Of a stretch of 8,316 bases of DNA, positions 1-5,966 are shown piece after piece. Source of the DNA: Moraxellaceae bacterium (GTDB lineage Bacteria > Pseudomonadota > Gammaproteobacteria > Pseudomonadales > Moraxellaceae). The DNA is taken from NCBI GenBank assembly GCA_030146505.1, contig JASLCO010000286.1:1-8316 (forward strand). The letters are read 5' to 3'. How positions within the stretch are numbered: the first letter of the stretch is position 1; each line of letters opens with the position of its first letter. A program made the position numbers and the translations under genes. The notes under the pieces are model-generated. The model searched no databases and was not told where the DNA came from. It saw nothing but the letters and a program-made list of their open reading frames with translations.

Positions 1-63
1 ATTCACGATTCACGATTCACGATTCACGATTCACGATTCACGATTCACGATTCACGATTCACG
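1..63. repeat. Tandem heptanucleotide repeat (ATTCACG)x9
   Basis: Nine uninterrupted copies of the 7-base unit ATTCACG fill the start of the window, followed by one further base (A64) of a tenth copy. The array may continue to the left, because it is cut by the window edge. Seven is not a multiple of three, so three units (21 bases) present every reading frame. On the plus strand no frame contains a stop codon or an ATG, GTG or TTG start, and the encoded heptapeptide cycle is I-H-D-S-R-F-T. On the minus strand the TGA inside the unit closes all frames. The array ends exactly where the ridA ribosome binding site begins. Perfect arrays like this typically change length by strand slippage; that this one does so is an inference. 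Confidence 0.97.
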
Positions 64-66
64 AGG
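63..66 (+). promoter_or_regulatory. Ribosome binding site of ridA, formed at the repeat boundary
   Basis: GAGG lies 9 bases upstream of the ridA ATG. Its first two bases belong to the heptamer array (the last G of copy nine and the first A of an incomplete tenth copy), so the array touches the translation-initiation region. A change in copy number would leave this GAGG and its spacing to ATG unchanged but would alter the mRNA leader, or the distance to any promoter further left. No promoter for ridA can be assigned inside the window. Confidence 0.75.
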
Positions 67-75
67 ATATTTTCC

Positions 76-459
76 ATGAACCGCGCCATCATCAAGACCG
101 ACAAGGCTCCCGCCGCCATCGGCACCTATTCGCAGGCCGTCAAGGTCGGCAGTACGGTCTATCTGTCCGGCCAGATCGCACTGGACCCGGCCACCATGCA
201 GTTGCGCGAAGGCATAGAGGCACAGATCGTCCAGGTTTTTGAAAATCTCGGGGCCGTGTGCACAGCGGCCGGCGGCAGCCTTGCCGATATTGCCAAACTC
301 AACATCTTCCTCACCGATCTTTCGCATTTTGCGCTGGTGAACGAGACCATGGCCCGCTATTTCAAGGAGCCTTATCCCGCCCGCGCCGCCATCGGCGTGG
401 CGGCATTGCCGAAAAATGCGCTGGTGGAAATGGATGGCGTGATGGAGCTGCTGGATTAG
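76..459 (+). CDS. ridA: RidA family reactive imine/enamine deaminase
   Basis: A 127-residue protein of the YjgF/YER057c/UK114 (Rid) family, the usual length for these small trimeric cytosolic enzymes. RidA hydrolyses the reactive 2-aminoacrylate-type enamines and imines released by PLP-dependent dehydratases to the 2-keto acid and ammonia, protecting other PLP enzymes. Visible hallmarks are the N-terminal APAAIGTYSQAV (residues 11-22, Tyr18 at the active site), SGQI at 31-34, and the C-terminal PAR-(x)n-LPK signature. In that signature Arg103 matches the carboxylate-binding Arg105 of E. coli RidA, and Glu118 matches Glu120. The arginine supports a true RidA-type deaminase over divergent Rid subfamilies. 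ATG at 76 is set by GAGG at 63-66. The reading frame is also open upstream through the whole repeat but contains no start codon there. A strong terminator follows 16 bases after the stop. In many relatives ridA lies next to spoT, which would be outside this window. Confidence 0.95.
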   Translation: MNRAIIKTDKAPAAIGTYSQAVKVGSTVYLSGQIALDPATMQLREGIEAQIVQVFENLGAVCTAAGGSLADIAKLNIFLTDLSHFALVNETMARYFKEPYPARAAIGVAALPKNALVEMDGVMELLD

Positions 460-475
460 CCCAGACAGCGCGCAT

Positions 476-504
476 AAAAAAGCCTCCGCACGGGAGGCTT
501 TTTT
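476..504. terminator. Bidirectional Rho-independent terminator between convergent genes
   Basis: A perfect 12-bp inverted repeat: six A then GCCTCC (476-487), a 5-base loop (488-492), then GGAGGC and six T (493-504). On the plus strand this is a GC stem followed by a T run, ending ridA transcripts. On the minus strand the A run becomes the T run, so the same hairpin can stop transcription of the Sel1-repeat gene, whose stop codon is 19 bases away. The position between two convergent stop codons fits this double use. Confidence 0.93.
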
Positions 505-523
505 CATGGAGAAAACCGCAGCA

Positions 524-1354
524 TCAATTCTGGCTGACCGTACCGGCAGAGGCAGGCAGTTTCTTGATGTCAGCCGGGCGGGTGTCGGAGGTTTTCTTGG
601 ATTCCTCGGCCTGTTCCTGCTTGGGGCCAGGTGCGCGGCCGGTGAGCACTTCCCACTCCTGTGCACGGCGCTCGGCATCGGCTTGCTTGTCGGCGGGCAG
701 GATGCGCGTCAGAAGGTTGTTGCCACTCTGCGCATCGGCATTGCCAGCGCGCACGGCCAGGCGATACCACATCAGTGCATCCACCATGCTCACGTCCACG
801 CCCTGGCCGTTGCGGTAAAGGTCGCCCAGAGAACGCATGGCTTCGCTATCGCCGGCGGAAGCAGCCTGCTCGAACCAGATGCGGGCCTGGTCGTAATTCG
901 GCGGCAGGCCGTTGCTGCCCGTGAAATCCTTGCCCAGCAACACCATGGCATCGACATTGCCGGCGCGTGCGGCCTTTTCGTGCCAGATGCGGGCCACACC
1001 GAAATTGGGTTTCACGCCGCCGCCGCGGGAATAGAGGTCAGCCAAGGCCAGCATGGCGTCGACCTGGCCTTTTTCAGCGGACTGGTGATAGAGCTTTTCG
1101 GCCCGCGAGAGATCAACCACGAAACCACCCAGGCCGTCCTGGAACATTCGCCCCAGGTAATACCAGGCACGCGGGTCGTTTGCTGCCTCGTCCGTGCTGA
1201 GCCAGGTACGCGCATGCCTGTAGTCGCCGCTCTTGAAAGCGGAAATACCCTGGTCTGCCGGGGTCTGCTCAAAGAGGTTGGCGGCGCCGGCATTACCCGC
1301 CATTCCCGCCAGAATCATCACGAGAAGTAATTCCCGTACTGCCTGAATTTTCAC
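524..1354 (-). CDS. Exported Sel1-repeat (SLR/TPR-like) protein
   Basis: A 276-residue protein. Residues 1-25 form a signal peptide: KIQAVRE with basic residues, a hydrophobic LLLVMILAGMAG core, and a likely signal peptidase I site near AGAA (22-25). A periplasmic location is therefore expected. Residues 62-205 contain four consecutive Sel1-like repeats of exactly 36 residues (62-97, 98-133, 134-169, 170-205). Each shows the pattern A-x3-LG-x2-Y-x2-G-x-GV ... A-x2-W/L-Y/F/H-x-x-A/S-A-x-x-G; the third lacks the usual Tyr and has Phe. Such repeats form alpha-solenoids that hold protein complexes, and no catalytic function is expected. The tail (about 240-276) is charged, low in complexity and probably disordered. 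The start is GTG at 1354, supported by AGGGG (1366-1362) with a 7-base spacer; starting at GTG also keeps the signal peptide whole. The gene lies 70 bp downstream of the SDR gene on the same strand and may be co-transcribed. Its partner is unknown. Confidence 0.9.
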   Translation of the reverse strand: MKIQAVRELLLVMILAGMAGNAGAANLFEQTPADQGISAFKSGDYRHARTWLSTDEAANDPRAWYYLGRMFQDGLGGFVVDLSRAEKLYHQSAEKGQVDAMLALADLYSRGGGVKPNFGVARIWHEKAARAGNVDAMVLLGKDFTGSNGLPPNYDQARIWFEQAASAGDSEAMRSLGDLYRNGQGVDVSMVDALMWYRLAVRAGNADAQSGNNLLTRILPADKQADAERRAQEWEVLTGRAPGPKQEQAEESKKTSDTRPADIKKLPASAGTVSQN

Positions 1355-1361
1355 TTTTTAG

Positions 1362-1366
1362 CCCCT
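1362..1366 (-). promoter_or_regulatory. Ribosome binding site deciding the GTG start of the Sel1-repeat gene
   Basis: AGGGG on the minus strand, 7 bases before GTG at 1354. This strong site fixes a non-ATG start. The next ATG codon lies at residue 13, inside the hydrophobic core of the signal peptide, and would remove its positively charged N-region. Confidence 0.8.
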
Positions 1367-1424
1367 GTAATGCCCTTCGCAATTTGACGTTGCGAGACAC
1401 CGCATCCACGGTCCGGCGGCAAGC

Positions 1425-2270
1425 TTAGCGGATTTCATCCTGCGGTCCCATGACAGCGGCGTAACCCGCCCGGTAACCGGAGAACTGCATTTTGTAACCG
1501 AGCGCCGATATTCGCTGATTGGACAAACGTTTGTTGCTACCGGCTCCCGGGCGGGAAGCGCGAGCGACACGCGGCAGGCCCCGGTAATCCGCCAGCCAGT
1601 CCAACACTTCGTGCTGTGGTGCCGGTTCATCGTCCACGCCAAGGTACAGGGAATCGAGGCGGCTGCCCTTGCGCTGCTGCACAAAAAGGAAATCCAGCAG
1701 GCCGGCGCAATCCTCCACATGGATGCGGTTGGTCCAGGCACAAGGTTCGGCCTGCACCTCGCGGCCCGACTCCACCCAGCGCAACAGGCGCAGGCGGCCC
1801 GGTCCGTAGATGCCGGCAAAGCGCACTACGGTGGCCGGCCACGGCGCTCTCTCGAGCAGTTGTTCGGCCTGCAACAACAACTGCGCCGTCGCGCTGGCCG
1901 GCCGGGCTGGCGAAGTCTCATCCACCCAGCTGCCATCGTCCTGTCCGTAAACGCTGGAGGAGGACACCCAGAAAAGCCGCTGCAATTTCTGGCCGGCAAG
2001 CGCCGCCAGGAGTTGCCGCGTCCCCTCAAGATAGACACGGCGATAGGCAGCCTCGCCTGTTTCGCCCGGCGCCAGCAGCACAAACACCGCTTCCAGTCCG
2101 GCCGGAAAATGCAGCGATAAAGGCTGCGTCACATCGCCCTGCAGGGCCACGACACCGGGCAGGCTGAAGGCCGAGCGGCGCAGGCCGTACACCTCATGGC
2201 CGGCCGCCACCAGACGACGGGCCAGCCGGCTGCCAACATCCCCACAACCCACAATCAAGACTTTTGCCAT
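1425..2270 (-). CDS. YeeZ-like atypical SDR / NAD-dependent epimerase-dehydratase family protein
   Basis: A 281-residue Rossmann-fold protein. The N-terminus has beta-strand AKVLIVG and the dinucleotide motif GCGDVG (8-13), followed by an Arg pair near 31-32, which could favour NADP; this is an inference. SSSSVYGQ (103-110) supplies the SDR serine and tyrosine (Tyr108), but the fourth residue after Tyr is Asp112, so the classical YxxxK lysine is absent. Other family landmarks are RFAGIYGPGR (150-159), NRIHVEDCA (181-189), and near the C-terminus NKRLSN (246-251) and ALGY (256-259), which are typical of the YeeZ group. The substrate is unknown; extended-SDR relatives act on nucleotide sugars, but YeeZ-type proteins have no firmly assigned reaction. 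ATG at 2270 has AGGGA (2278-2274) only 3 bases upstream, a tight spacing. It is divergent from oxyR (54-bp gap) and upstream of the Sel1-repeat gene on the same strand. Confidence 0.9.
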   Translation of the reverse strand: MAKVLIVGCGDVGSRLARRLVAAGHEVYGLRRSAFSLPGVVALQGDVTQPLSLHFPAGLEAVFVLLAPGETGEAAYRRVYLEGTRQLLAALAGQKLQRLFWVSSSSVYGQDDGSWVDETSPARPASATAQLLLQAEQLLERAPWPATVVRFAGIYGPGRLRLLRWVESGREVQAEPCAWTNRIHVEDCAGLLDFLFVQQRKGSRLDSLYLGVDDEPAPQHEVLDWLADYRGLPRVARASRPGAGSNKRLSNQRISALGYKMQFSGYRAGYAAVMGPQDEIR

Positions 2271-2324
2271 GTTTCCCTATTTCCGATAGCGTCGTGCAAT
2301 CACAGCAGCCCGTCTTCCGCCCCC
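2271..2324. promoter_or_regulatory. Divergent intergenic region of the SDR gene and oxyR, with a weak OxyR-like element
   Basis: These 54 bases must contain, or partly contain, the start signals for both divergent genes. Visible are CTAT (2277-2280), a 5-base gap, ATAG (2286-2289), then 7 bases and CAAT (2297-2300). ATAG-N7-CTAT is the outline of one half of the known OxyR target (ATAG elements repeated about every 10 bp), so ATAG-N7-CAAT is a 7-of-8 match to that outline. The inner T and A of the consensus are missing, and the left CTAT is spaced by 5 rather than 7 bases. Autoregulation is common for oxyR, but this element is only a candidate. No convincing -35/-10 pair was found on either strand, and no Shine-Dalgarno-like sequence precedes the oxyR ATG. 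Confidence 0.3.
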
Positions 2325-3224
2325 ATGACCCTGACCGACCTGCGTTATCTCATCGCCCTGGCCCGCGAACGCCACTTTGGCCGCGCCGCCGAAGCCTGCC
2401 ATGTTTCCCAGCCCACACTCAGCATTGCCGTGAAGAAGGTGGAGGACGAACTCGGCCTCGCCCTCTTCGAGCGCCACCGCCATGAAGTCATGGTGACGCC
2501 GGGCGGCGAAGCGATTATCCGCCAGGCGCATCGCGTGCTGGAAGAAATGGAAGTGCTCAACGCGTCCGCGCGGGCGGCACGCAATGAATTTGCCGATCCG
2601 CTCAAGCTGGGTGCCATCTTCACCACCGCGCCCGATCTTTTTCCACCGCTGGTGCGTGCGCTGCGCACGGGTGGCAGCGGCCTCATGCTCTATCTGGAAG
2701 AAAACTACACGCATGTGCTCACGGAAAAGCTGAGCCGCGGCGAGCTGGATGTCATCATCCTCGCCGCTCCTTTTGATGCGCCGGAAACGCATGTGGAAGC
2801 GCTTTACAAGGAAGACTTCGAGCTGCTCATGCCGGCCGGCCATGAATGGTCGAAACGCAAAAGCATTCCCACTTCCGACCTGCACAGCGACAACCTGCTT
2901 CTGCTGGGCGAAGGCCACTGCTTCCGCGACCAGATACTCGAAGCCTGCCCACACCTGGCCAACGGCCACAACACACTGGGCCCGGCCAGCTCGCTGACCA
3001 CGCTGCGCCACATGGTTGCCTCCGGCCTCGGCCTCACACTGGTACCGGCCAGCGCCGCCAGCAATCTTGGCGATGGCGGTGATGTGCTCACGCGTCCGCT
3101 CACGCCTCCGCCTTCGCGTGAAATCGTCATGGCCTGGCGCCGGCGCTTTCCCCGGCCGCAGGCCATCAAGGCATTGCTGGCCGCGCTGCGCAGCCTGAAC
3201 CTGCCAGGTACGCGCACGCCGTGA
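2325..3224 (+). CDS. oxyR: OxyR, LysR-family hydrogen peroxide-sensing transcriptional regulator
   Basis: A 299-residue LysR-type regulator (E. coli OxyR has 305). The winged HTH occupies about residues 1-60, with recognition-helix region HFGRAAEACHVSQPTLS (17-33). The effector domain follows from about residue 90. The peroxide switch is intact: Cys199 in GEGHCFRDQ (195-203) and Cys208 in LEACPH keep the E. coli numbering and nine-residue spacing of the disulfide pair. Thr100, Thr129, His198, Arg201 and Asp202, which organise H2O2 in known OxyR structures, are also present. This identifies OxyR rather than a generic LysR protein. On oxidation it should activate catalase, peroxiredoxin and thiol-repair genes, none of which is in this window. 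ATG at 2325 is the only start that fits the family N-terminus (MTLTDLRYL). The frame is open back to 2196, but that part overlaps the SDR gene start. No Shine-Dalgarno sequence is visible. The stop overlaps the recG start. Confidence 0.96.
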   Translation: MTLTDLRYLIALARERHFGRAAEACHVSQPTLSIAVKKVEDELGLALFERHRHEVMVTPGGEAIIRQAHRVLEEMEVLNASARAARNEFADPLKLGAIFTTAPDLFPPLVRALRTGGSGLMLYLEENYTHVLTEKLSRGELDVIILAAPFDAPETHVEALYKEDFELLMPAGHEWSKRKSIPTSDLHSDNLLLLGEGHCFRDQILEACPHLANGHNTLGPASSLTTLRHMVASGLGLTLVPASAASNLGDGGDVLTRPLTPPPSREIVMAWRRRFPRPQAIKALLAALRSLNLPGTRTP

Positions 3225-5311
3225 GTCATGCCCTGCTTTCCGCGCAGCCTGTCACCACGCTCAAGGGCGTGGGCGCCGCGCTGGCGGAAAAACTGCTCAG
3301 GCTGGACATACGCACGGTACAGGACCTGCTGTTTTATCTGCCGCGACAATATGAAGACCGCAGCCGCATCACGCCCATAGGTGCGCTGCGCCCCGGCATG
3401 AGCGCGCTGGTGGAAGGTGATGTGCAACTGGCCGACGTGGTGCTGGGCCGGCGCCGCTCGCTGATGGTGAAAGTGCACGACGGCACCGGCCTGCTCACGC
3501 TGCGCTTTTATCATTTCCGCATGACGCAGAAAGAAGCCCTGCCACGCGGCACGCGCCTGCGCATTTTCGGCGAAGCCCGCGTCGGTGCCAGCGGCCTCGA
3601 GATGTATCACCCGGAATACCAGGTCTCGCCGGAAGCGCTGCCACCGCCACCGGAAACGCTCACCGCGATTTACCCCGTCACGGAAGGCATCACGCAGCAG
3701 CGCCTGCGTCCACTGATCACGCAGGCACTGGCGCGCATGAGTGCCGACAACCTCCCGGACTGGCTGCCCTCTGCGCAAAATCGCGGCTGGCCGCTGCCTG
3801 AGGCCTTGCGCTATGTGCATGCACCGCCCAAGGAAGCCGATCGCCGTCTTTTGATCGAAGGCCGGCATCCGGCCCAGCAGCGTCTGGCTTTTGAAGAATT
3901 GACGGCACACCAGCTCAGCATGCAGAAACGCCGCGAGGAAATCCGCGCACAGCGCAGCGTGGCCCTGCCGGCAAAACCGGCGCTGGCCGGGAAATTCCTC
4001 GCCGCTCTGCCCTTCCCCCTGACCAGTGCGCAAGCCCGCGTGCTGGCGGAAATTGCCAACGACCTGCACAGCGGCCGGCCCATGCTGAGGCTGGTGCAAG
4101 GCGACGTGGGCGCCGGCAAGACCGTGGTGGCGGCCCTGGCGGCCTGCCACGCGCTGCAGGCCGGCCTGCAGGTGGCGCTGATGGCGCCCACGGAAATCCT
4201 CGCCGAACAGCATGCCGTGAATTTCACGCGCTGGTTTTCCGCACTGGGGGTCAATGTGGTCACACTGCTGGGTCGCCATGGCGTGAAAGCGCGACGCGAG
4301 ACCCAGGCCATGATGGCCGATGGCAGTGCCGGCATCGTCATCGGCACGCATGCGCTGTTCCAGGACGATGTGGCCTTCCACCGGCTGGCACTGGTCATCA
4401 TCGACGAACAGCATCGCTTCGGCGTGCACCAACGCCTCGCCCTCAAGAAAAAGGGCGAGCGCCGCGAAGCAAAAGACGGAGAAAGCATCACGCCGCACCA
4501 GCTCATCATGACGGCCACGCCGATTCCACGCACGCTGGCCATGAGTGCCTATGGTGATCTCGACACCTCCGTCATCGACGAATTGCCACCGGGCCGCACG
4601 CCCATACAGACACTCGTGATTCCCAACGAGCGGCGCGCCGACATCATCGAACGCATACGCGCGCAATGCGCCGGAGGCCGGCAGGCCTACTGGGTCTGTA
4701 CGCTGATTGAAGAATCGGAGCAACTGGAGGCGCAGGCGGCTGAAGTCACATTTACAGAACTGCAGGCCGCGCTGCCGGAAATGCGCATGGGCCTGGTGCA
4801 CGGCCGCCAGAAGCCCGCAGAAAAAGCCGCCGTCATGCAGGCCTTCAAGAATGGTGAACTGCAGTTGCTGGTGGCCACCACGGTGATTGAAGTGGGTGTG
4901 GACGTGCCGCGTGCCACACTGATGGTGATAGAAAACCCGGAGCGCCTGGGCCTGGCGCAACTGCACCAGCTGCGTGGCCGCGTCGGCCGTGGAGCCGAAC
5001 AGAGTTTCTGCGTTTTGCTCTATCAATCGCCCTTGGGACAGCTGGGCCGTGCACGGCTTTCCACCCTGCGCGAAACCACCGACGGCTTCCGCATTGCGGA
5101 AAAAGACCTGGAACTGCGTGGCCCTGGCGAAGTACTGGGCACACGCCAGACCGGCGAAATGCAATTCCGCCTGGCCGACCTGCTGCGCGATGCGCCCCTG
5201 CTGCCAGAAGTGCAACTGTGCGCAATCGACATGCTGCGGGAAAATCCTGTGGCAGCCGCTGCCCTGATGGCACGCTGGATAGCCGCACGCGAGCATTACG
5301 CACAGGTTTGA
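3221..5311 (+). CDS. recG: ATP-dependent DNA helicase RecG
   Basis: A 696-residue protein, full length for RecG (E. coli 693). This superfamily-2 double-strand translocase reverses stalled replication forks and processes Holliday junctions and R-loops. Residues about 1-160 are the wedge/OB region (HhH-like LKGVGAALAEKL at 14-25, OB strand LMVKVHDGTG at 81-90). Helicase motifs follow in order: I/Walker A GDVGAGKT (294-301, Lys300), Ia APTEILAEQ (322-330), II DEQH (395-398), III TATPIPRTLAM (431-441), V VATTVIEVGVDVP (551-563), VI QLRGRVGRG (583-591). The C-terminal RecG 'TRAP' region spans about 622-645, ending LGTRQTG. The start is GTG at 3221, whose last two bases plus A form the oxyR stop (GTGA). 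This 4-bp overlap, with only a distant AGG (3206-3208) as a possible ribosome site, suggests translational coupling to oxyR. An ATG at 3228 is out of frame. The gene ends 36 bp from the convergent SCP2-like gene, with no classical terminator between. Confidence 0.98.
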   Translation: MSHALLSAQPVTTLKGVGAALAEKLLRLDIRTVQDLLFYLPRQYEDRSRITPIGALRPGMSALVEGDVQLADVVLGRRRSLMVKVHDGTGLLTLRFYHFRMTQKEALPRGTRLRIFGEARVGASGLEMYHPEYQVSPEALPPPPETLTAIYPVTEGITQQRLRPLITQALARMSADNLPDWLPSAQNRGWPLPEALRYVHAPPKEADRRLLIEGRHPAQQRLAFEELTAHQLSMQKRREEIRAQRSVALPAKPALAGKFLAALPFPLTSAQARVLAEIANDLHSGRPMLRLVQGDVGAGKTVVAALAACHALQAGLQVALMAPTEILAEQHAVNFTRWFSALGVNVVTLLGRHGVKARRETQAMMADGSAGIVIGTHALFQDDVAFHRLALVIIDEQHRFGVHQRLALKKKGERREAKDGESITPHQLIMTATPIPRTLAMSAYGDLDTSVIDELPPGRTPIQTLVIPNERRADIIERIRAQCAGGRQAYWVCTLIEESEQLEAQAAEVTFTELQAALPEMRMGLVHGRQKPAEKAAVMQAFKNGELQLLVATTVIEVGVDVPRATLMVIENPERLGLAQLHQLRGRVGRGAEQSFCVLLYQSPLGQLGRARLSTLRETTDGFRIAEKDLELRGPGEVLGTRQTGEMQFRLADLLRDAPLLPEVQLCAIDMLRENPVAAAALMARWIAAREHYAQV

Positions 5312-5347
5312 AGATGATACTTGGCAGGCAATACAACCCTGTAAAGA

Positions 5348-5755
5348 CTAGCCGGCGCGACGCGCCACCTCGCCCCCGGGACGACGACGCCGCAATCCCT
5401 GGGGACGCAGATACTTACCCACGCTCATGAACCACATGAGCAGCGCGTAATCCCCCGTCAGTTTCACTTCCCCGGCCTGCATGGCCGTCATGAAGGCATT
5501 GGCGTCCGCCGTCGACAAAAGACGCAGGGCAACTTCATCTGTCTTGAACGCGAGCGCCAGGTCCGGCGCTTCGTGCAGCTTGTCACGGGAATGCACGCGA
5601 TTGTGGTGAACATGGAAGAAACGATGAACACCTTCTTCCGTGGAAATCTGCAAGGTGAAATCGCGGCCGTGCAGACGGGCAATGAAACCGGAGTTGGTGC
5701 GTGACAGCATTTCCATGCGACGCGCCATATACCACAAGACCACCCTGAGCTTCAT
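5348..5755 (-). CDS. SCP2-like sterol/lipid-binding domain protein
   Basis: A 135-residue protein, tentatively a single SCP-2 sterol-transfer domain. Supporting features are a strand pair around DFTLQIS (32-38) and FFHVHHNRV (46-54), DLALAFKTDEVALRLL (65-80), then AFMTAMQAGEVKLTGD (87-102). The last stretch resembles the closing G-x-(I/V)-x-(I/L)-x-G-D motif before the final helix LLMWFMSVGKYLRP. SCP2 folds make a hydrophobic pocket for acyl chains or other lipids; the ligand here is unknown. There is no signal peptide; the N-terminus is a basic amphipathic stretch (MKLRVVLWYMARRM), and the C-terminus is strongly basic (RRRRPGGEVARRAG). ATG at 5755 is chosen because GAGGG (5767-5763) lies 7 bases upstream and a good promoter ends just before it. 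The frame is open to 5860, but that extension would cover the promoter. The gene is divergent from fadE, which suggests a fatty-acid context, and convergent with recG. Confidence 0.75.
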   Translation of the reverse strand: MKLRVVLWYMARRMEMLSRTNSGFIARLHGRDFTLQISTEEGVHRFFHVHHNRVHSRDKLHEAPDLALAFKTDEVALRLLSTADANAFMTAMQAGEVKLTGDYALLMWFMSVGKYLRPQGLRRRRPGGEVARRAG

Positions 5756-5782
5756 TGCGCTGCCCTCTTCGTAAGCCCCCTC

Positions 5783-5811
5783 CTTATACGGCCCGCCGGC
5801 CACAAGGACAA
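5783..5811 (-). promoter_or_regulatory. Sigma70-type promoter of the SCP2-like gene
   Basis: On the minus strand, TTGTCC (5811-5806, 4 of 6 to the -35 consensus) and TATAAG (5788-5783, 5 of 6 to the -10 consensus) are separated by exactly 17 bases. Transcription would begin near 5776, giving a leader of about 20 bases that contains the GAGGG ribosome site. The rest of the 211-bp gap to fadE (about 5812-5966) shows no equally good promoter on the plus strand, and I see no clear FadR- or PsrA-type operator. Confidence 0.6.
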
Positions 5812-5956
5812 GATGCAGAACCGGCAGTTCGCGCCAGCCCGTCCTACACTTGCACCACATTTCTTAGCGCAAAGGACACAGGTACCCCTCATCCCCCCGG
5901 CAGAATCAAAAGGGCACTCCGGCCATGTTGAAACAGGAGCGCCTTTTACTACCGAC

Positions 5957-5961
5957 AGGAG
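5957..5961 (+). promoter_or_regulatory. Ribosome binding site deciding the fadE start
   Basis: AGGAG sits 5 bases before ATG at 5967. There is another in-frame ATG at 5925, 14 codons upstream (MLKQERLLLP...), but it lacks a comparable site. Starting at 5967 places the first hydrophobic segment directly at the N-terminus, as in E. coli FadE. Confidence 0.8.
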
Positions 5962-5966
5962 TCACC

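Noticed and set aside
506..1330. A 274-codon plus-strand open frame opposite the Sel1-repeat gene, starting just after the terminator
   Set aside because: No ribosome site or known domain. The minus strand has a signal peptide, four regular Sel1 repeats and a strong AGGGG site, so the plus frame is a shadow.
1377..1395. Hairpin TCGCAA-N7-TTGCGA between the SDR and Sel1-repeat genes
   Set aside because: Only 6 bp with a 7-base loop and no following T run; too weak to call a terminator or attenuator.
2196..2324. N-terminal extension of oxyR by 43 codons
   Set aside because: It would overlap the start of the divergent SDR gene and add residues not found in OxyR, whose N-terminus matches exactly at 2325.
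2277..3011. A 244-codon minus-strand open frame opposite oxyR
   Set aside because: It mirrors oxyR, whose HTH, cysteine pair and peroxide-site residues are intact; the opposing translation shows no family features.
2804..5296. An 830-codon open frame on the minus strand opposite recG and the end of oxyR
   Set aside because: The predicted protein is rich in His, Gln, Arg and Ala with no recognisable domain, and lies fully opposite genes with intact catalytic motifs. GC-rich codon bias on the coding strand readily keeps the complementary frame free of stops.
5354..5366. GC palindrome GGCGCG-A-CGCGCC at the end of the SCP2-like gene
   Set aside because: The one-base loop cannot form a normal hairpin, and the sequence is explained by coding for the Arg-rich C-terminus.
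5756..5860. N-terminal extension of the SCP2-like gene by 35 codons
   Set aside because: It would cover a good -35/-10 promoter, and the internal ATG at 5755 has its own well-spaced ribosome site.
5928..5955. TTGAAA as a possible -35 element for fadE
   Set aside because: No acceptable -10 lies 16-18 bases downstream, and such a promoter would run into the fadE ribosome binding site.
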